Positions 27,910-37,210 are shown, counted from the first letter of the stretch. The stretch: 64,000 bases of DNA from an uncultured beta proteobacterium (GCA_903838565.1 CAILZB010000027.1:44958-108957); one strand, 5' to 3'. Numbers and translations: made by a program. The notes: a model not told the origin generated them from the letters alone.

Positions 27910-29421
27910 TCACTGGCAGTGCTCGGTGATATAGGCCTTGACCTGCGCCACGTCCGCGGGCATGCGCATGACGCGCTTGGGCAGGGCCTCGATGCCCACG
28001 AAGCGCGCCGGCCGGTCCGGCTCGCGCCCCAGGGCTTCGACGATGGTGGCGGCGAACTTGATCGGCAGCGCCGTTTCCAGCACGATCATCGGTACGCCCG
28101 GCTGCAGGTGCTCGCGCGCCACCTTCAGACCGTCGGCGGTGTGGGTGTCGATCAGCACGCCAAACTCCTTGAAGGTCTTGCGGATCGTCGCCAGACGGTC
28201 GGCGTGGCTGCTCTTGCCACTGATAAAACCGTAGCGTTGCGCGGCCTGCTTGAACGCGGCGTCGCGGCTCAGATCAAAGAACCCCTTTTGGCTCAATTGC
28301 GCACCGAACAGGTCCTGCGTCTTGGCCGCGTCGCGCCCCAGCAGGTCGAACACGAAGCGCTCGAAGTTGGAGGCCTTGGAAATGTCCATGGACGGACTGG
28401 AGGTCTCGTGCGTGTCGGCGCTGGTGCGCACGCGGTAGACGCCGGTGCGGAAGAACTCGTCCAGCACGTCGTTCTCGTTCGTCGCCACCACGAGCTGTTC
28501 TATCGGCAAGCCCATCATGCGCGCCACATGGCCGGCGCAGACGTTGCCGAAGTTGCCGGAGGGAACGGCGAAACTGACCAACTGTGCCCCCACGCTTGTC
28601 GCTTCGCGTACTACGCTGCCCCCCGAGGGGACTAATTTTCCTAGGGGCGGCCCGTCGGAAAATTGCGCGGAATCACTCGATGTCGCCTGAAAATACCCTG
28701 CAAAGTAGTACACCACCTGCGCCATGAGCCGCGCCCAGTTGATGGAGTTCACGGTGCCGATTTTGTACTGGCGCTTGAATGCGAGATCGTTGGACACGGC
28801 TTTCACCATGTCCTGGCAATCGTCGAACACACCGTCGACGGCGATGTTGTGAATGTTCTCGTCCATCAGGCTGAACATTTGCGCCTGCTGGAACGGGCTC
28901 ATACGGCCATGGGGCGAGGTCATGAAGACGCGCACGCCCTTCTTGCCGCGCATCGCGTATTCGGCCGCACTGCCGGTGTCGCCGCTGGTGGCGCCCAGGA
29001 TGTTGAGCTCCTCGCCACGGCGCGCCAGTTCGTACTCGAACAGGTTGCCCAGCAACTGCATCGCCATGTCCTTGAACGCCAGCGTCGGTCCGTTGGACAG
29101 CGCTTCGAGGTACAGGCCCGGCTGCAGCTGCTTCAGCGGCACGATCTCCTTCGACCCGAAGACTTCTTCGGTGTAGGTCTTGCGGCAGATCGCGCGCAGG
29201 TCATCCGAAGGAATATCGTCGATGTAGAGCGACAGGATTTCAAAGGCCAGATCCGCATAACCTGATGCGCTGTACACCGCGCGCCAGCGCGCCAAGGTGT
29301 CGGCGTCGACGCGTGGGTAGGTTTCGGGCAGGTACAGGCCGCCGTCGGGCGCCAAGCCTTCGAGCAGGATTTCGCAAAAGCGCCGGCGCTCGGGATGGCC
29401 GCGGGTGGAGAGGTACTGCAT
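27910..29421 (-). CDS. thrC: Threonine synthase with a 27-residue in-frame insertion
   Basis: PLP enzyme that makes threonine from O-phosphohomoserine. The start at ATG 29421 (MQYLSTRGHPERRRF) overlaps the hom stop as TGATG; the protein is 503 residues, somewhat longer than I expect for the beta/gammaproteobacterial form. The PLP lysine is in PTLAFKDMAMQLLG and the phosphate loop in SGDTGSAAEYA. Between GYFQATSSDSAQ and LVSFAVPSGNFGNV lie about 27 extra residues rich in Gly, Pro and Ser, encoded by a palindrome-rich repeat. The motif on each side is intact, so the enzyme may tolerate the loop. Confidence 0.93.
   Translation of the reverse strand: MQYLSTRGHPERRRFCEILLEGLAPDGGLYLPETYPRVDADTLARWRAVYSASGYADLAFEILSLYIDDIPSDDLRAICRKTYTEEVFGSKEIVPLKQLQPGLYLEALSNGPTLAFKDMAMQLLGNLFEYELARRGEELNILGATSGDTGSAAEYAMRGKKGVRVFMTSPHGRMSPFQQAQMFSLMDENIHNIAVDGVFDDCQDMVKAVSNDLAFKRQYKIGTVNSINWARLMAQVVYYFAGYFQATSSDSAQFSDGPPLGKLVPSGGSVVREATSVGAQLVSFAVPSGNFGNVCAGHVARMMGLPIEQLVVATNENDVLDEFFRTGVYRVRTSADTHETSSPSMDISKASNFERFVFDLLGRDAAKTQDLFGAQLSQKGFFDLSRDAAFKQAAQRYGFISGKSSHADRLATIRKTFKEFGVLIDTHTADGLKVAREHLQPGVPMIVLETALPIKFAATIVEALGREPDRPARFVGIEALPKRVMRMPADVAQVKAYITEHCQ
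28582..28665. repeat. Palindrome-rich repeat inserted in frame within thrC
   Basis: The 81-84 bp segment includes AATTTTCC and GGAAAATT arms around a GC-rich loop, and a CCCCTCGGGGGG element on the minus strand followed by AGCGTAGTACGCGAAGCG. It resembles GC-rich extragenic repeats that I recall as common in Comamonadaceae. A Gln codon occurs at both boundaries (CAA at 28665, CAG at 28584), consistent with insertion. No second copy was seen in this window. Confidence 0.7.
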
Positions 29422-30743
29422 CAGGCCAGCTCCTCCTTGCGGATGCGCACGATGGGGGCGAGCACGGTGGGCAGCGCCTGCATCTGCGCCAGCGCGGCGT
29501 CCATGCGGGCCTCGACGCAGTCGTGCGTCAGGATGATGACATCGGTCTGCGTGGATCCCTCTCCACCGACCTCGTCCGCTTCGCGCTGAAGCACCGCGTC
29601 GATGCTGATGTCGGCCTGGGCCAGAATGCCCGTGACCTTGGCCAGCACGCCGGCCTGATCGGCCACGCGCAGCCGCAGGTAGTAGCTGGTCACGACCTCG
29701 CCCATGGGCAGCACCGGAGAGTCGCTCATGGCATCGGGCTGGAATGCCAGGTGCGGCACGCGGTGCGCGGCGTCGGCCGTGTGCAGCCGCGTGATGTCCA
29801 CCAGGTCTGCGATAACCGCGCTGGCCGTCGGCTCGGAGCCCGCGCCCTTGCCGTAGTACAGCGTCGTGCCGACAGCGTCGCCCTGCACCATGACGGCGTT
29901 CATTGCGCCTTCCACGTTGGCGATAAGGCGCTTGGCCGGCACCAGACTGGGATGCACGCGCAGCTCGATGCCCTTGCCCGTCTGCTTGGTGATCCCCAGC
30001 AGCTTGATGCGATAGCCCAGTTGCTCGGCATAGCGGATGTCCTGCGCCGCCAATTTGCTGATGCCTTCCACATAGGCCTTGTCGAACTGCACCGGAATGC
30101 CAAAGGCGATGGCCGACATCAGCGTGACCTTGTGCGCCGCGTCCACGCCTTCGATGTCGAAGGTCGGATCGGCTTCGGCGTAGCCCAGGGCTTGCGCGTC
30201 CTTGAGCGCAGCGGCAAAGTCCAGGCCCTTGTCGCGCATTTCGCTCAGGATGAAATTGGTCGTGCCGTTGATGATGCCCGCCACCCACTGGATGCGGTTC
30301 GCGGTGAGGCCCTCGCGTAGCGCCTTGATGATCGGAATGCCGCCTGCGACGGCCGCTTCGAACGCCACCATCACGCCCTTGCGGTGTGCAGCGGCAAAGA
30401 TTTCCGTGCCGTGCACGGCCAGCAGCGCCTTGTTGGCGGTGACCACGTGCTTGCCCGCCTCAATGGCCTCGAGCACGAGCTTGCGCGCGATGCCGTAGCC
30501 GCCGATCAGCTCAATCACGATGTCGATGTCCGGATTGGCGATCACGGCACGCGCGTCGTTCACGACTTTCGTATCCGCTCCGACCAGCGACTGGGCCCGC
30601 GCCACATCCAGGTCCGCCACCATCGTGATCTCGATGCCGCGGCCGGCACGGCGCCTGATCTCCTGCTGATTGCGCTGCAACACGTTGAAGACGCCGCTGC
30701 CCACGGTACCAATGCCCAGAAGGCCTACTTGAATCGGTTTCAT
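29421..30743 (-). CDS. hom: Homoserine dehydrogenase
   Basis: Reduces aspartate semialdehyde to homoserine. The 440-residue monofunctional enzyme has an N-terminal Rossmann motif (VGLLGIGTVGSGVFNVL), the catalytic core with NGTTNFILSEM near residue 180 and DIEGVDAAHKVTLM near residue 225. A C-terminal ACT domain (about 350-430) allows threonine feedback inhibition. It is not fused to aspartokinase. It lies between alaA and thrC in one transcriptional direction. Confidence 0.97.
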   Translation of the reverse strand: MKPIQVGLLGIGTVGSGVFNVLQRNQQEIRRRAGRGIEITMVADLDVARAQSLVGADTKVVNDARAVIANPDIDIVIELIGGYGIARKLVLEAIEAGKHVVTANKALLAVHGTEIFAAAHRKGVMVAFEAAVAGGIPIIKALREGLTANRIQWVAGIINGTTNFILSEMRDKGLDFAAALKDAQALGYAEADPTFDIEGVDAAHKVTLMSAIAFGIPVQFDKAYVEGISKLAAQDIRYAEQLGYRIKLLGITKQTGKGIELRVHPSLVPAKRLIANVEGAMNAVMVQGDAVGTTLYYGKGAGSEPTASAVIADLVDITRLHTADAAHRVPHLAFQPDAMSDSPVLPMGEVVTSYYLRLRVADQAGVLAKVTGILAQADISIDAVLQREADEVGGEGSTQTDVIILTHDCVEARMDAALAQMQALPTVLAPIVRIRKEELA

Positions 30744-30797
30744 AGTGAAAGAAAGAAAAGGATTTTTGAAAAATGGAATGTCGCGGACCGCCGCGGC

Positions 30798-32045
30798 CTA
30801 TGCCTTGGCCATGGCGGCGTTGGCAGCGCAACGCAAACGATAGCTCTCGAGGAAGCGCGCCATGCGCCCGATGGCTTCGCGCAGTTCGTCCTCGTGCGGC
30901 AGGAACACGATGCGGAAGTGGTCCGGCGCAGGCCAGTTGAAGCCCGTTCCCTGCACCAGCATGACCTTGGTTTCCTCCAGCAGCTCCAGGAAGAACTGCT
31001 GGTCGTCCTGGATCGGATAGACCTTCGGGTCCAGCTTCGGGAACATGTAGAGCGCGGCCGTGGGCTTGACACAGCTCACGCCGGGAATGGCCGTGATCAG
31101 CTCGTACGCCAGGTCGCGCTGCTTGCGCAAGCGCCCGCCCTCGCCCACGAGTTCGTTGATGCTCTGGTAGCCGCCCAGCGCCGTCTGAATCGCCCATTGG
31201 CCGGGCACGTTGGCGCACAGCCGCATGTTCGAGAGCATGTTCAGGCCCTCGATGTAGTCGCGCGCCGCCTTCTTGTCCCCGGTGACGACCATCCAGCCCG
31301 CCCGGTAGCCGCAGGAGCGGTGGCTCTTGGACAGGCTGTTGAAGGTCAGCGTCAACACGTCCTCGCTCAGGGACGCGATCGGCGTGTGGCGCACGCCGTC
31401 GTACAACACCTTGTCGTAGACCTCGTCGGCAAAAATCACCAGGTTGTGCGCGCGCGCCAGCTTGACGATGGCCTTGAGCAGTTCGTCGGAATACAGCGCT
31501 CCCGTGGGATTGTTCGGGTTGATGACGACGATGCCCTTGGTGCGCGGTGTGATCTTCGCGGCGATGTCGTTCAGGTCCGGCATCCAGCCATTGGCTTCGT
31601 CGCACAGGTAGTGCACCGGGGTGGCTCCCGACAGGCTCACGGCCGCCGTCCACAAGGGATAGTCTGGGGCAGGAAGCAGCAGCTCATCGCCGTCGTCGAG
31701 CAAGGCGTTGGTGGCCATGACGATGAGTTCGCTGGCGCCATTGCCCAGATAGATGTCGTCCAGCGTCACGCCCTTGATGCCCTGTTGTTGCGTGCTGTGC
31801 ATCACCGCCTTGCGCGCCGCAAAGATGCCCTTGCTGTCGGAGTAGCCGGCCGAATTGGGCAGGTTGCGGATCATGTCCTGCTGAATTTCCTCGGGCGCGT
31901 CAAAGCCGAACACGGCCAGATTGCCGATGTTGAGCTTGATGATCTTCTGCCCCTCTTCCTCCATCTGGCGGGCCCGGTCCATGATGGGGCCGCGGATGTC
32001 GTAGCAGACGTTGGCTAGTTTTGCGGATTTCAGAATAGGTTTCAA
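30798..32045 (-). CDS. alaA: Glutamate-pyruvate (alanine) aminotransferase AlaA
   Basis: Class I PLP aminotransferase forming alanine from pyruvate. The 415 residues align by eye along the whole length with E. coli AlaA: KLANVCYDIRGP, IYLGNGASELIVMA, PAPDYPLWTAAVSLSGA, VINPNNPTGALYS, FADEVYDK. The PLP lysine is in FNSLSKSHRSCGYRAGW. No ATG fits; TTG at 32045 with GGAGGG 3-4 nt upstream gives the proper N-terminus MKPILKSAKLAN. The frame further upstream is antisense noise. It is divergent from the Mth938-like gene. Confidence 0.92.
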   Translation of the reverse strand: MKPILKSAKLANVCYDIRGPIMDRARQMEEEGQKIIKLNIGNLAVFGFDAPEEIQQDMIRNLPNSAGYSDSKGIFAARKAVMHSTQQQGIKGVTLDDIYLGNGASELIVMATNALLDDGDELLLPAPDYPLWTAAVSLSGATPVHYLCDEANGWMPDLNDIAAKITPRTKGIVVINPNNPTGALYSDELLKAIVKLARAHNLVIFADEVYDKVLYDGVRHTPIASLSEDVLTLTFNSLSKSHRSCGYRAGWMVVTGDKKAARDYIEGLNMLSNMRLCANVPGQWAIQTALGGYQSINELVGEGGRLRKQRDLAYELITAIPGVSCVKPTAALYMFPKLDPKVYPIQDDQQFFLELLEETKVMLVQGTGFNWPAPDHFRIVFLPHEDELREAIGRMARFLESYRLRCAANAAMAKA

Positions 32046-32209
32046 AGTCCCTCCGAGGGCATTTCGCTGGTGAAAACCTATAATTGGACCACAGATCCTT
32101 AGGACAAGACGCCCAGTGTGGCGCAATTTACCGAAGTGTCTGTGCGCCGCCCGGTTGTGCACTTGCCCCGCGCCCTCCCCTAACACCTTTCTCGCGAGAA
32201 ACCCTACGC

Positions 32210-32584
32210 ATGAAACTGCAAGCCGACAAGTTGGAGGGCCTGGTCATCAGCGGCCATGGTCCGGGGTGGATTGCAGTCAACGGCGAGAAGAAGAGCGGCA
32301 GCATCCTGCTCAGTTCACGCGGCCTGTGTCTGGACTGGCCCTGCCTGCGCTTTGAAGATCTGACATCGGCCCATTTTGCGCAGCTCGACTCGATGGACGC
32401 CGAGTTAGTGATTTTCGGCAGCGGAGCACGACTTCGCTTCCCACAGCCCCAGTGGCTTCAAGGATTGATGGTGCGCCGCATTGGACTGGAAACCATGGAC
32501 ACGGCAGCGGCCTGCCGGACCTACAACATCCTTGCCAGCGAAGGGCGGCACGTGGTGGCAGCACTGCTTCTGGAGCGGCCGTAG
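32210..32584 (+). CDS. Mth938-like domain protein (DUF498/Xcc1710 family)
   Basis: A 124-residue protein of the small alpha/beta fold shared with Mth938, Xcc1710 and mitochondrial NDUFAF3. Typical features are VISGHGPGWIAVNGEKKSGSILL, ELVIFGSGARLRFPQPQW and GLETMDTAAACRTYNILASEGRHVVAALLL. The biochemical role of the bacterial proteins is not settled. In the window it is divergent from alaA and 127 nt upstream of bcp. Confidence 0.85.
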   Translation: MKLQADKLEGLVISGHGPGWIAVNGEKKSGSILLSSRGLCLDWPCLRFEDLTSAHFAQLDSMDAELVIFGSGARLRFPQPQWLQGLMVRRIGLETMDTAAACRTYNILASEGRHVVAALLLERP

Positions 32585-32711
32585 GCAGTTTGCGAACAGT
32601 TCCCGTTTTGCTGGTAAAATCAGCGGTTGCGGTTCGAGGCCAAAAAGATCTCACAGCTCAAATGCCTCCACCTTCCAACGAGCACATCCTGTCACAAAAG
32701 ATTGAAGAAAT

Positions 32712-33197
32712 ATGGCGATCGTTGTCAACAAACCCCTCCCTGAATTCGAAGCCAATGCCACCAGCGGCGTCAAGGTTTCCAACATTTCCCATCTCGGCAC
32801 GCCGTTCATCTTGTACTTCTATCCGAAGGACAATACGCCCGGCTGCACCACTGAGGCGATGCAGTTCCGCGACAAGTTCAAGGACTTCGTCAAGGCCGGA
32901 GCGATCGTTTTTGGTGTGTCGCGTGACAACATGAAGTCGCACGACGAATTCAAGGCCAAGCTGGAACTTCAGTTTGAACTGATCGCCGACACCGAAGAAA
33001 AGATGTGCCACATGTTCGGCGTCGTGAAGAACAAGATCATGTACGGCAAGAAGGTCAAGGGCATCGAACGCAGCACCTTTCTGATCGGCGCAGACGGACT
33101 GGTCAAGCAGGAATGGCGTGGACTGAAGGTCCCGGGGCACGTCGAGGAAGTGCTCAAGGCGGTCAAGGCGTTGAAAAAGACCGCTGCGCTGGTGTGA
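32712..33197 (+). CDS. bcp: Thiol peroxidase/peroxiredoxin (BCP family)
   Basis: A 161-residue thioredoxin-dependent peroxidase reducing H2O2 and organic hydroperoxides. The peroxidatic Cys is in FYPKDNTPGCTTEAMQFRD, near residue 45. The usual resolving Cys five residues on is replaced by Met (GCTTEAM), so it is a 1-Cys or atypical BCP. A second Cys lies in EKMCHMFGV near residue 98. A strong terminator follows 80 nt downstream. Confidence 0.93.
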   Translation: MAIVVNKPLPEFEANATSGVKVSNISHLGTPFILYFYPKDNTPGCTTEAMQFRDKFKDFVKAGAIVFGVSRDNMKSHDEFKAKLELQFELIADTEEKMCHMFGVVKNKIMYGKKVKGIERSTFLIGADGLVKQEWRGLKVPGHVEEVLKAVKALKKTAALV

Positions 33198-33276
33198 TCA
33201 GGGCACGGAGAACCGTCACTGGTCCCGTGCATAATGAGCACATGACGGTGCGGCCTGCACTGCACGAGGCAAAAAA

Positions 33277-33304
33277 GCCGCCCAGGCCAACGGGCGGCTT
33301 TTTT
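33277..33304 (+). terminator. Rho-independent terminator after bcp
   Basis: Stem GCCGCCC/GGGCGGC with an 8-nt loop and six T residues. Six A residues precede it, so it could also act on the opposite strand, but no minus gene ends here. Confidence 0.9.
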
Positions 33305-33336
33305 GTTTTCTGAACCCTGATTGAACCCCAAGCTCC

Positions 33337-35016
33337 ATGCCTTTGCCCCCTGCCCCCACCAAACGCGCCAGCCTGTTGTCCCAGCTCAGCTACGAGGCGC
33401 CGGCACCCGGTTCCCCCGAAGTGATCCATGTGGAAGCCAACGCCAAGCCCGTGCGGCAAATTCGCCCTCAGGCTGCGGCCATACCCGCAGCGTTGCCGGA
33501 GCGTCCCGCGACACCCGCCGCGCGCGTGCAACACCAGGCCGTCGCCGCCGAGCCCGCACAGATTCCCCAGCGCAGGAGGCCGGCAGCGGTGAGCGCGCCG
33601 ACCGGAGCGCGAAAGAAACCGAGCACCGGTCCGGCCAAACTGTTTGTGCTCGATACCAATGTGCTGATGCACGACCCGATGTGCCTGTTCCGCTTCGAGG
33701 AGCACGACATCTTCCTGCCCATGATCGTGCTGGAGGAACTCGACGGCCACAAGAAGGGCATGACCGAGGTGGCGCGCAACGCGCGTCAGACCAGCCGCAC
33801 GTTGGACGCTCTGGCATCTGCCCAGAATGGCGACATCGTCGCCGGATTGCGACTGGACCACACCGGCCACACGCAAGCACGCGGCAAGCTGTTTTTCCAG
33901 ACACAGCCGCTCAACTACACGCTGCCGCTGAGCCTGCCCCAGGGCAAGGCCGACAACCAGATCCTGGGCGTGGTCGAGGCGCTGCGCCAGCAGCAGGCAC
34001 CGCGCGAAGTGGTGCTGGTGTCCAAGGACATCAACATGCGGGTCAAGGCCCGTGCTTTGGGCCTGCCCACCGAGGACTACCAGAACGACAAGACGCTGGA
34101 AGACGGCGACCTGCTGTACTGCGGCTGGCTCGCCCTTCCCGCCGACTTCTGGAGCGTCAATGGCAATGCGGTGGAGAGTTGGCAGCAGGGCGTGCACACC
34201 TTCTATCGCATCGCCGGTCCGATCGTGCCCAGCATGATGATCAACCAGTTCGTCTATTTCGAAGCGCCCGGCGAGCCCAGCCTGTATGCCCGCGTGACTG
34301 AGATTCGCGGCAAGACTGCGGTGCTGAAAACGCTTAAGGACTACACGCATCTGAAGCATGCGGTCTGGGGCATCGCGGCACGCAATCGGGAACAGAATTT
34401 CGCCTTGAACCTGCTGATGGATCCCGAGGTCGACTTCGTCACATTGACCGGAACGGCGGGCAGCGGCAAGACCCTGATGGCCCTGGCCGCGGGCCTGACG
34501 CAGGTGCTGGACGACCGGCGCTACACCGAAATCATCATGACCCGGGCCACGGTCTCGGTCGGCGACGACATCGGTTTTCTCCCCGGCACCGAAGAAGAAA
34601 AAATGGGACCGTGGATGGGTGCCCTCGATGACAACCTGGAAGCGCTGGCCAAGACCGAAACCAACGCCGGCGAATGGGGGCGCGCGGCCACCAACGATCT
34701 GATCCGTTCGCGCGTCAAGGTCAAGAGCATGAACTTCATGCGCGGGCGCACCTTCCTGAACAAGTACCTCATCATCGACGAAGCGCAGAACCTCACGCCC
34801 AAGCAGATGAAGACCCTGATCACGCGTGCCGGTCCCGGCACCAAGATCATCTGCATGGGTAACCTGGCGCAGATCGACACCCCCTACCTGACCGAAGGTT
34901 CATCCGGCCTGACTTTTGCCGTGGACAAGTTCAAGGGCTGGCCGCACGGCGGTCACATCACGCTGGCGCGGGGCGAGAGATCGCGGCTGGCGGATTTCGC
35001 GAGCGAAGTCTTGTAG
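33337..35016 (+). CDS. PhoH-like ATPase with N-terminal PIN domain (PhoH2)
   Basis: A 559-residue protein. A disordered Pro/Ala-rich lead of about 95 residues is followed by a PIN ribonuclease domain (FVLDTNVLMHDP near residue 105, then VLEELDGHKKG and VSKDINMRVKA). The PhoH RNA helicase-like ATPase comes next (Walker A TLTGTAGSGKTLMALAAG near residue 375, Walker B YLIIDEAQNLTPKQMK near residue 480). PIN-PhoH proteins unwind and cleave RNA. Despite the name, phosphate control is not evident: I see no PHO box upstream. Confidence 0.92.
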   Translation: MPLPPAPTKRASLLSQLSYEAPAPGSPEVIHVEANAKPVRQIRPQAAAIPAALPERPATPAARVQHQAVAAEPAQIPQRRRPAAVSAPTGARKKPSTGPAKLFVLDTNVLMHDPMCLFRFEEHDIFLPMIVLEELDGHKKGMTEVARNARQTSRTLDALASAQNGDIVAGLRLDHTGHTQARGKLFFQTQPLNYTLPLSLPQGKADNQILGVVEALRQQQAPREVVLVSKDINMRVKARALGLPTEDYQNDKTLEDGDLLYCGWLALPADFWSVNGNAVESWQQGVHTFYRIAGPIVPSMMINQFVYFEAPGEPSLYARVTEIRGKTAVLKTLKDYTHLKHAVWGIAARNREQNFALNLLMDPEVDFVTLTGTAGSGKTLMALAAGLTQVLDDRRYTEIIMTRATVSVGDDIGFLPGTEEEKMGPWMGALDDNLEALAKTETNAGEWGRAATNDLIRSRVKVKSMNFMRGRTFLNKYLIIDEAQNLTPKQMKTLITRAGPGTKIICMGNLAQIDTPYLTEGSSGLTFAVDKFKGWPHGGHITLARGERSRLADFASEVL

Positions 35017-35030
35017 GAATACGGAGATGG

Positions 35031-35099
35031 GTAGGTCGGGTCAGCGCAGCGTAACCCGGCATCCAGTGCGTCGGGTTAAGCTGCGCTAACCCGATCTAC
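35031..35099. repeat. Long intergenic palindrome (28-bp imperfect stem)
   Basis: The arms at 35031-35058 and 35072-35099 pair with few mismatches (GTAGGTCGGGT opposite ACCCGATCTAC, and CAGCGCAGC opposite GCTGCGCT) around a 13-nt loop. It resembles widespread proteobacterial extragenic palindromes. It lies between the convergent phoH and dnaB genes and may serve as a bidirectional terminator. Confidence 0.75.
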
Positions 35100-35129
35100 G
35101 CGCTTTGCTCTGTCCCGCAAGACACCACT

Positions 35130-35192
35130 GATCAGTTGAGGTCAGAGCAAAGTTCGCTTCGCGCAACTCTTGGTCTGTCCCGCAAAGTCTCA
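35130..35192. repeat. 63-bp structured intergenic repeat, copy 2
   Basis: It is the same length as the copy at 9670-9732, with nine or so substitutions. The inner stem is AGTT-CGC with GCG-C-AACT, where copy 1 has AACT and AGTT, so pairing is preserved by paired changes. The final TCA supplies the dnaB stop codon, as copy 1 does for its neighbour. A half copy (TTTGCTCTGTCCCGCAAG) precedes it near 35104-35121. Confidence 0.85.
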
Positions 35193-36596
35193 AAAGTCCC
35201 CGCCGCCGCCGCCATGCGCGAGGCTCTCGAAGCGCGTGAGGTTCTTGATGAAGGCAAGCTTGACGGTGCCGGTGGGGCCGTTGCGCTGCTTGCCGATGAT
35301 GATCTCGCTCACGCCGGGCTCCTTGGAGTCCTTGTTGTAGTAGTCGTCGCGGTAGATGAACATGATGACGTCCGCGTCCTGTTCGATCGCGCCGGACTCG
35401 CGCAGATCGCTCATCATCGGACGCTTGTCGGTGCGGGTTTCGACGCTGCGATTGAGCTGGGACAGCGCAATCACCGGGCACTGCAACTCCTTGGCCAGCA
35501 TCTTCAGTCCGCGTGAGATCTCGCCCAGTTCGGTTGCGCGATTTTCCCCGTCGGAGCTGGAGCCGCTCATGAGCTGCAAATAGTCCACCACGATCAGCCC
35601 GAGCTTGCCGCACTGGCGCGCCAGGCGCCGCGCATTGGCGCGCAGTTCACTGGTTGTCAAGCCGGGGGTTTCGTCTATGTGCAGCGACACGTTGCGCAGC
35701 TTCTCGATGGCCTCGGTCAGGCGCGGCCACTCTTCATCGGTGAGCTTGCCGGTGCGCAGATGTGTCTGGTCGATGCGCCCGATGGAACCCACGACACGCA
35801 CCGCCAGTTGCGACGCGCCCATTTCCATGGAGAACACCGCCACCGGCAGGCCTTCGTTCAGCGCCACGTGCTCGGCGATATTGATCGCCAGCGCCGTCTT
35901 GCCCATGGAAGGGCGCGCCGCCAGCACCACCATGTCGCCGGCCTGGAAACCCGAGGTCATCCGGTCCAGATCGTAAAAGCCCGTCGGCACGCCCGTGATG
36001 TCCATCGGGTTGTCGGCCATCTCCTGCACCCGGTCCAGCAACTCGACCACCAGCGTGTCCATGCCCTGGAAACCCTGCTTCATGCGCGAGCCTTCCTCGC
36101 CGATGTTGAAGATCTTCTGCTCGGCCTCGTCCAGGATCTTGGCCACCGGCTTGCCCTGCGGGTTGAAGGCGTTGGTGGCGATCTCGTCGCTGGCGCTCAC
36201 GAGCTTTCGCAGGATGGAGCGCTCGCGCACGATCTCGGCGTAGCGGCGGATGTTGCTGGCGCTGGGAACGTACTGCGCCAGCGAATTCAGGTACGCCAGA
36301 CCGCCCACTTCCTCGGCCTTGCCCAGGCTTTGCAGCTGTTCGAAGACGGTGATGACATCGGCCGGTTTGGAGGCATTCACCAGCGTGCTGATGGCGCCAT
36401 AGACCACGCGGTGTTCGTAGCGGTAAAAATCGCGGTCCACCAGCAGGTCGCCGACGCGGTCCCAGGCCTGGTTGTCCAGCAGCAGGCCACCGAGCACGCT
36501 CGACTCCGCCTCTACCGAGTGCGGCGGTATGCGCAATTGCGCGACCTGGCGGTCGGTTGTGAATGGGTCTTCGGAGGCTGAGAATACGGCAGACAT
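35190..36596 (-). CDS. dnaB: Replicative DNA helicase DnaB
   Basis: Hexameric 5'-3' helicase of the replication fork. The 468-residue protein has the N-terminal primase-interacting domain (RIPPHSVEAESSVLGGLLLDN) and the RecA-type ATPase with Walker A AARPSMGKTALAINIAEH near residue 220. GLIVVDYLQLMSG is Walker B, and the C-terminal motif is ADVIMFIYRDDYYN. No intein is present. It is the last gene of the rpsF-priB-rpsR-rplI-dnaB group, with a strong terminator between rplI and dnaB. Confidence 0.97.
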   Translation of the reverse strand: MSAVFSASEDPFTTDRQVAQLRIPPHSVEAESSVLGGLLLDNQAWDRVGDLLVDRDFYRYEHRVVYGAISTLVNASKPADVITVFEQLQSLGKAEEVGGLAYLNSLAQYVPSASNIRRYAEIVRERSILRKLVSASDEIATNAFNPQGKPVAKILDEAEQKIFNIGEEGSRMKQGFQGMDTLVVELLDRVQEMADNPMDITGVPTGFYDLDRMTSGFQAGDMVVLAARPSMGKTALAINIAEHVALNEGLPVAVFSMEMGASQLAVRVVGSIGRIDQTHLRTGKLTDEEWPRLTEAIEKLRNVSLHIDETPGLTTSELRANARRLARQCGKLGLIVVDYLQLMSGSSSDGENRATELGEISRGLKMLAKELQCPVIALSQLNRSVETRTDKRPMMSDLRESGAIEQDADVIMFIYRDDYYNKDSKEPGVSEIIIGKQRNGPTGTVKLAFIKNLTRFESLAHGGGGGDF

Positions 36597-36693
36597 GGCA
36601 ATTCCTTGAAGCGGTCGATGCTACGCCGCCACGACGGCGGCGTCCAGGGAAAGCCTGGGTACAAGCTTGGGGCAAGCTGTGGAAATCTCACCC

Positions 36694-36732
36694 AAAAACA
36701 ATGGCCGCCAGCGCGAGCGCTGGCGGCCATTG
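36694..36732 (-). terminator. Rho-independent terminator after rplI
   Basis: A perfect 16-bp stem (CAATGGCCGCCAGCGC with its complement) and a 2-nt apex, followed on the minus strand by TTTTT. It separates the ribosomal operon from dnaB. Confidence 0.88.
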
Positions 36733-36757
36733 TCGGGGTGACGGAGAAAGGATGCGC

Positions 36758-37210
36758 TTAGGCGGTTTCGCCGTACACAGAAACGGTGATCTCAACCACC
36801 ACGTCCGTATGCAGGGCCACACTGACCTTGCTGTCGCCAACGACCTTGATCGGGCCATTGGGCATGCGCACCTGGGCCTTGACCACGCCGTAGCCTTGCT
36901 TGTTCAGCTCTTCGGCGATGTCGAAGTTCGTGACCGAGCCGAACAAACGACCATCCACGCCCGCTTTTTGCGTGAGCTTGATGGTGGCGCCGGTGAGCTT
37001 CTCGCCCTGAGCCTGGGATTCGGCAAGCTTCGCAGCCGCGGCCTTCTCCAGTTCGGCGCGCTTGGCTTCGAACTCCTGTTTGGCCGTTTCGGTAGCGCGA
37101 CGGGCCCGACCCGCGGGGATCAGGTAGTTGCGGGCGTAGCCGTCCTTGACCCGGACGATTTCGCCCAGATTGCCGAGATTGACGATTTTGTCGAGCAGAA
37201 TGATTTGCAT
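36758..37210 (-). CDS. rplI: 50S ribosomal protein L9
   Basis: A 150-residue two-domain protein. The N-terminal domain is [32 protein letters not shown]; a long connecting helix and the 23S-binding C-terminal domain follow ([16 protein letters not shown]). It stabilises the L1 stalk region of the large subunit. It follows rpsR by 11 nt. Confidence 0.98.
   Translation of the reverse strand: MQIILLDKIVNLGNLGEIVRVKDGYARNYLIPAGRARRATETAKQEFEAKRAELEKAAAAKLAESQAQGEKLTGATIKLTQKAGVDGRLFGSVTNFDIAEELNKQGYGVVKAQVRMPNGPIKVVGDSKVSVALHTDVVVEITVSVYGETA

Noticed and set aside
29421..30288. Upstream extension of the thrC open frame
   Set aside because: It lies inside hom in another frame; the true ThrC N-terminus starts at 29421.
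33337..35016. PhoH as a member of the phosphate regulon
   Set aside because: The name is historical; no PHO box precedes it and the gene is about 10 kb from the pst-pho island.
35101..35121. An independent third copy of the 63-bp repeat
   Set aside because: Only about 18 bp match one arm, so it is treated as a half copy.
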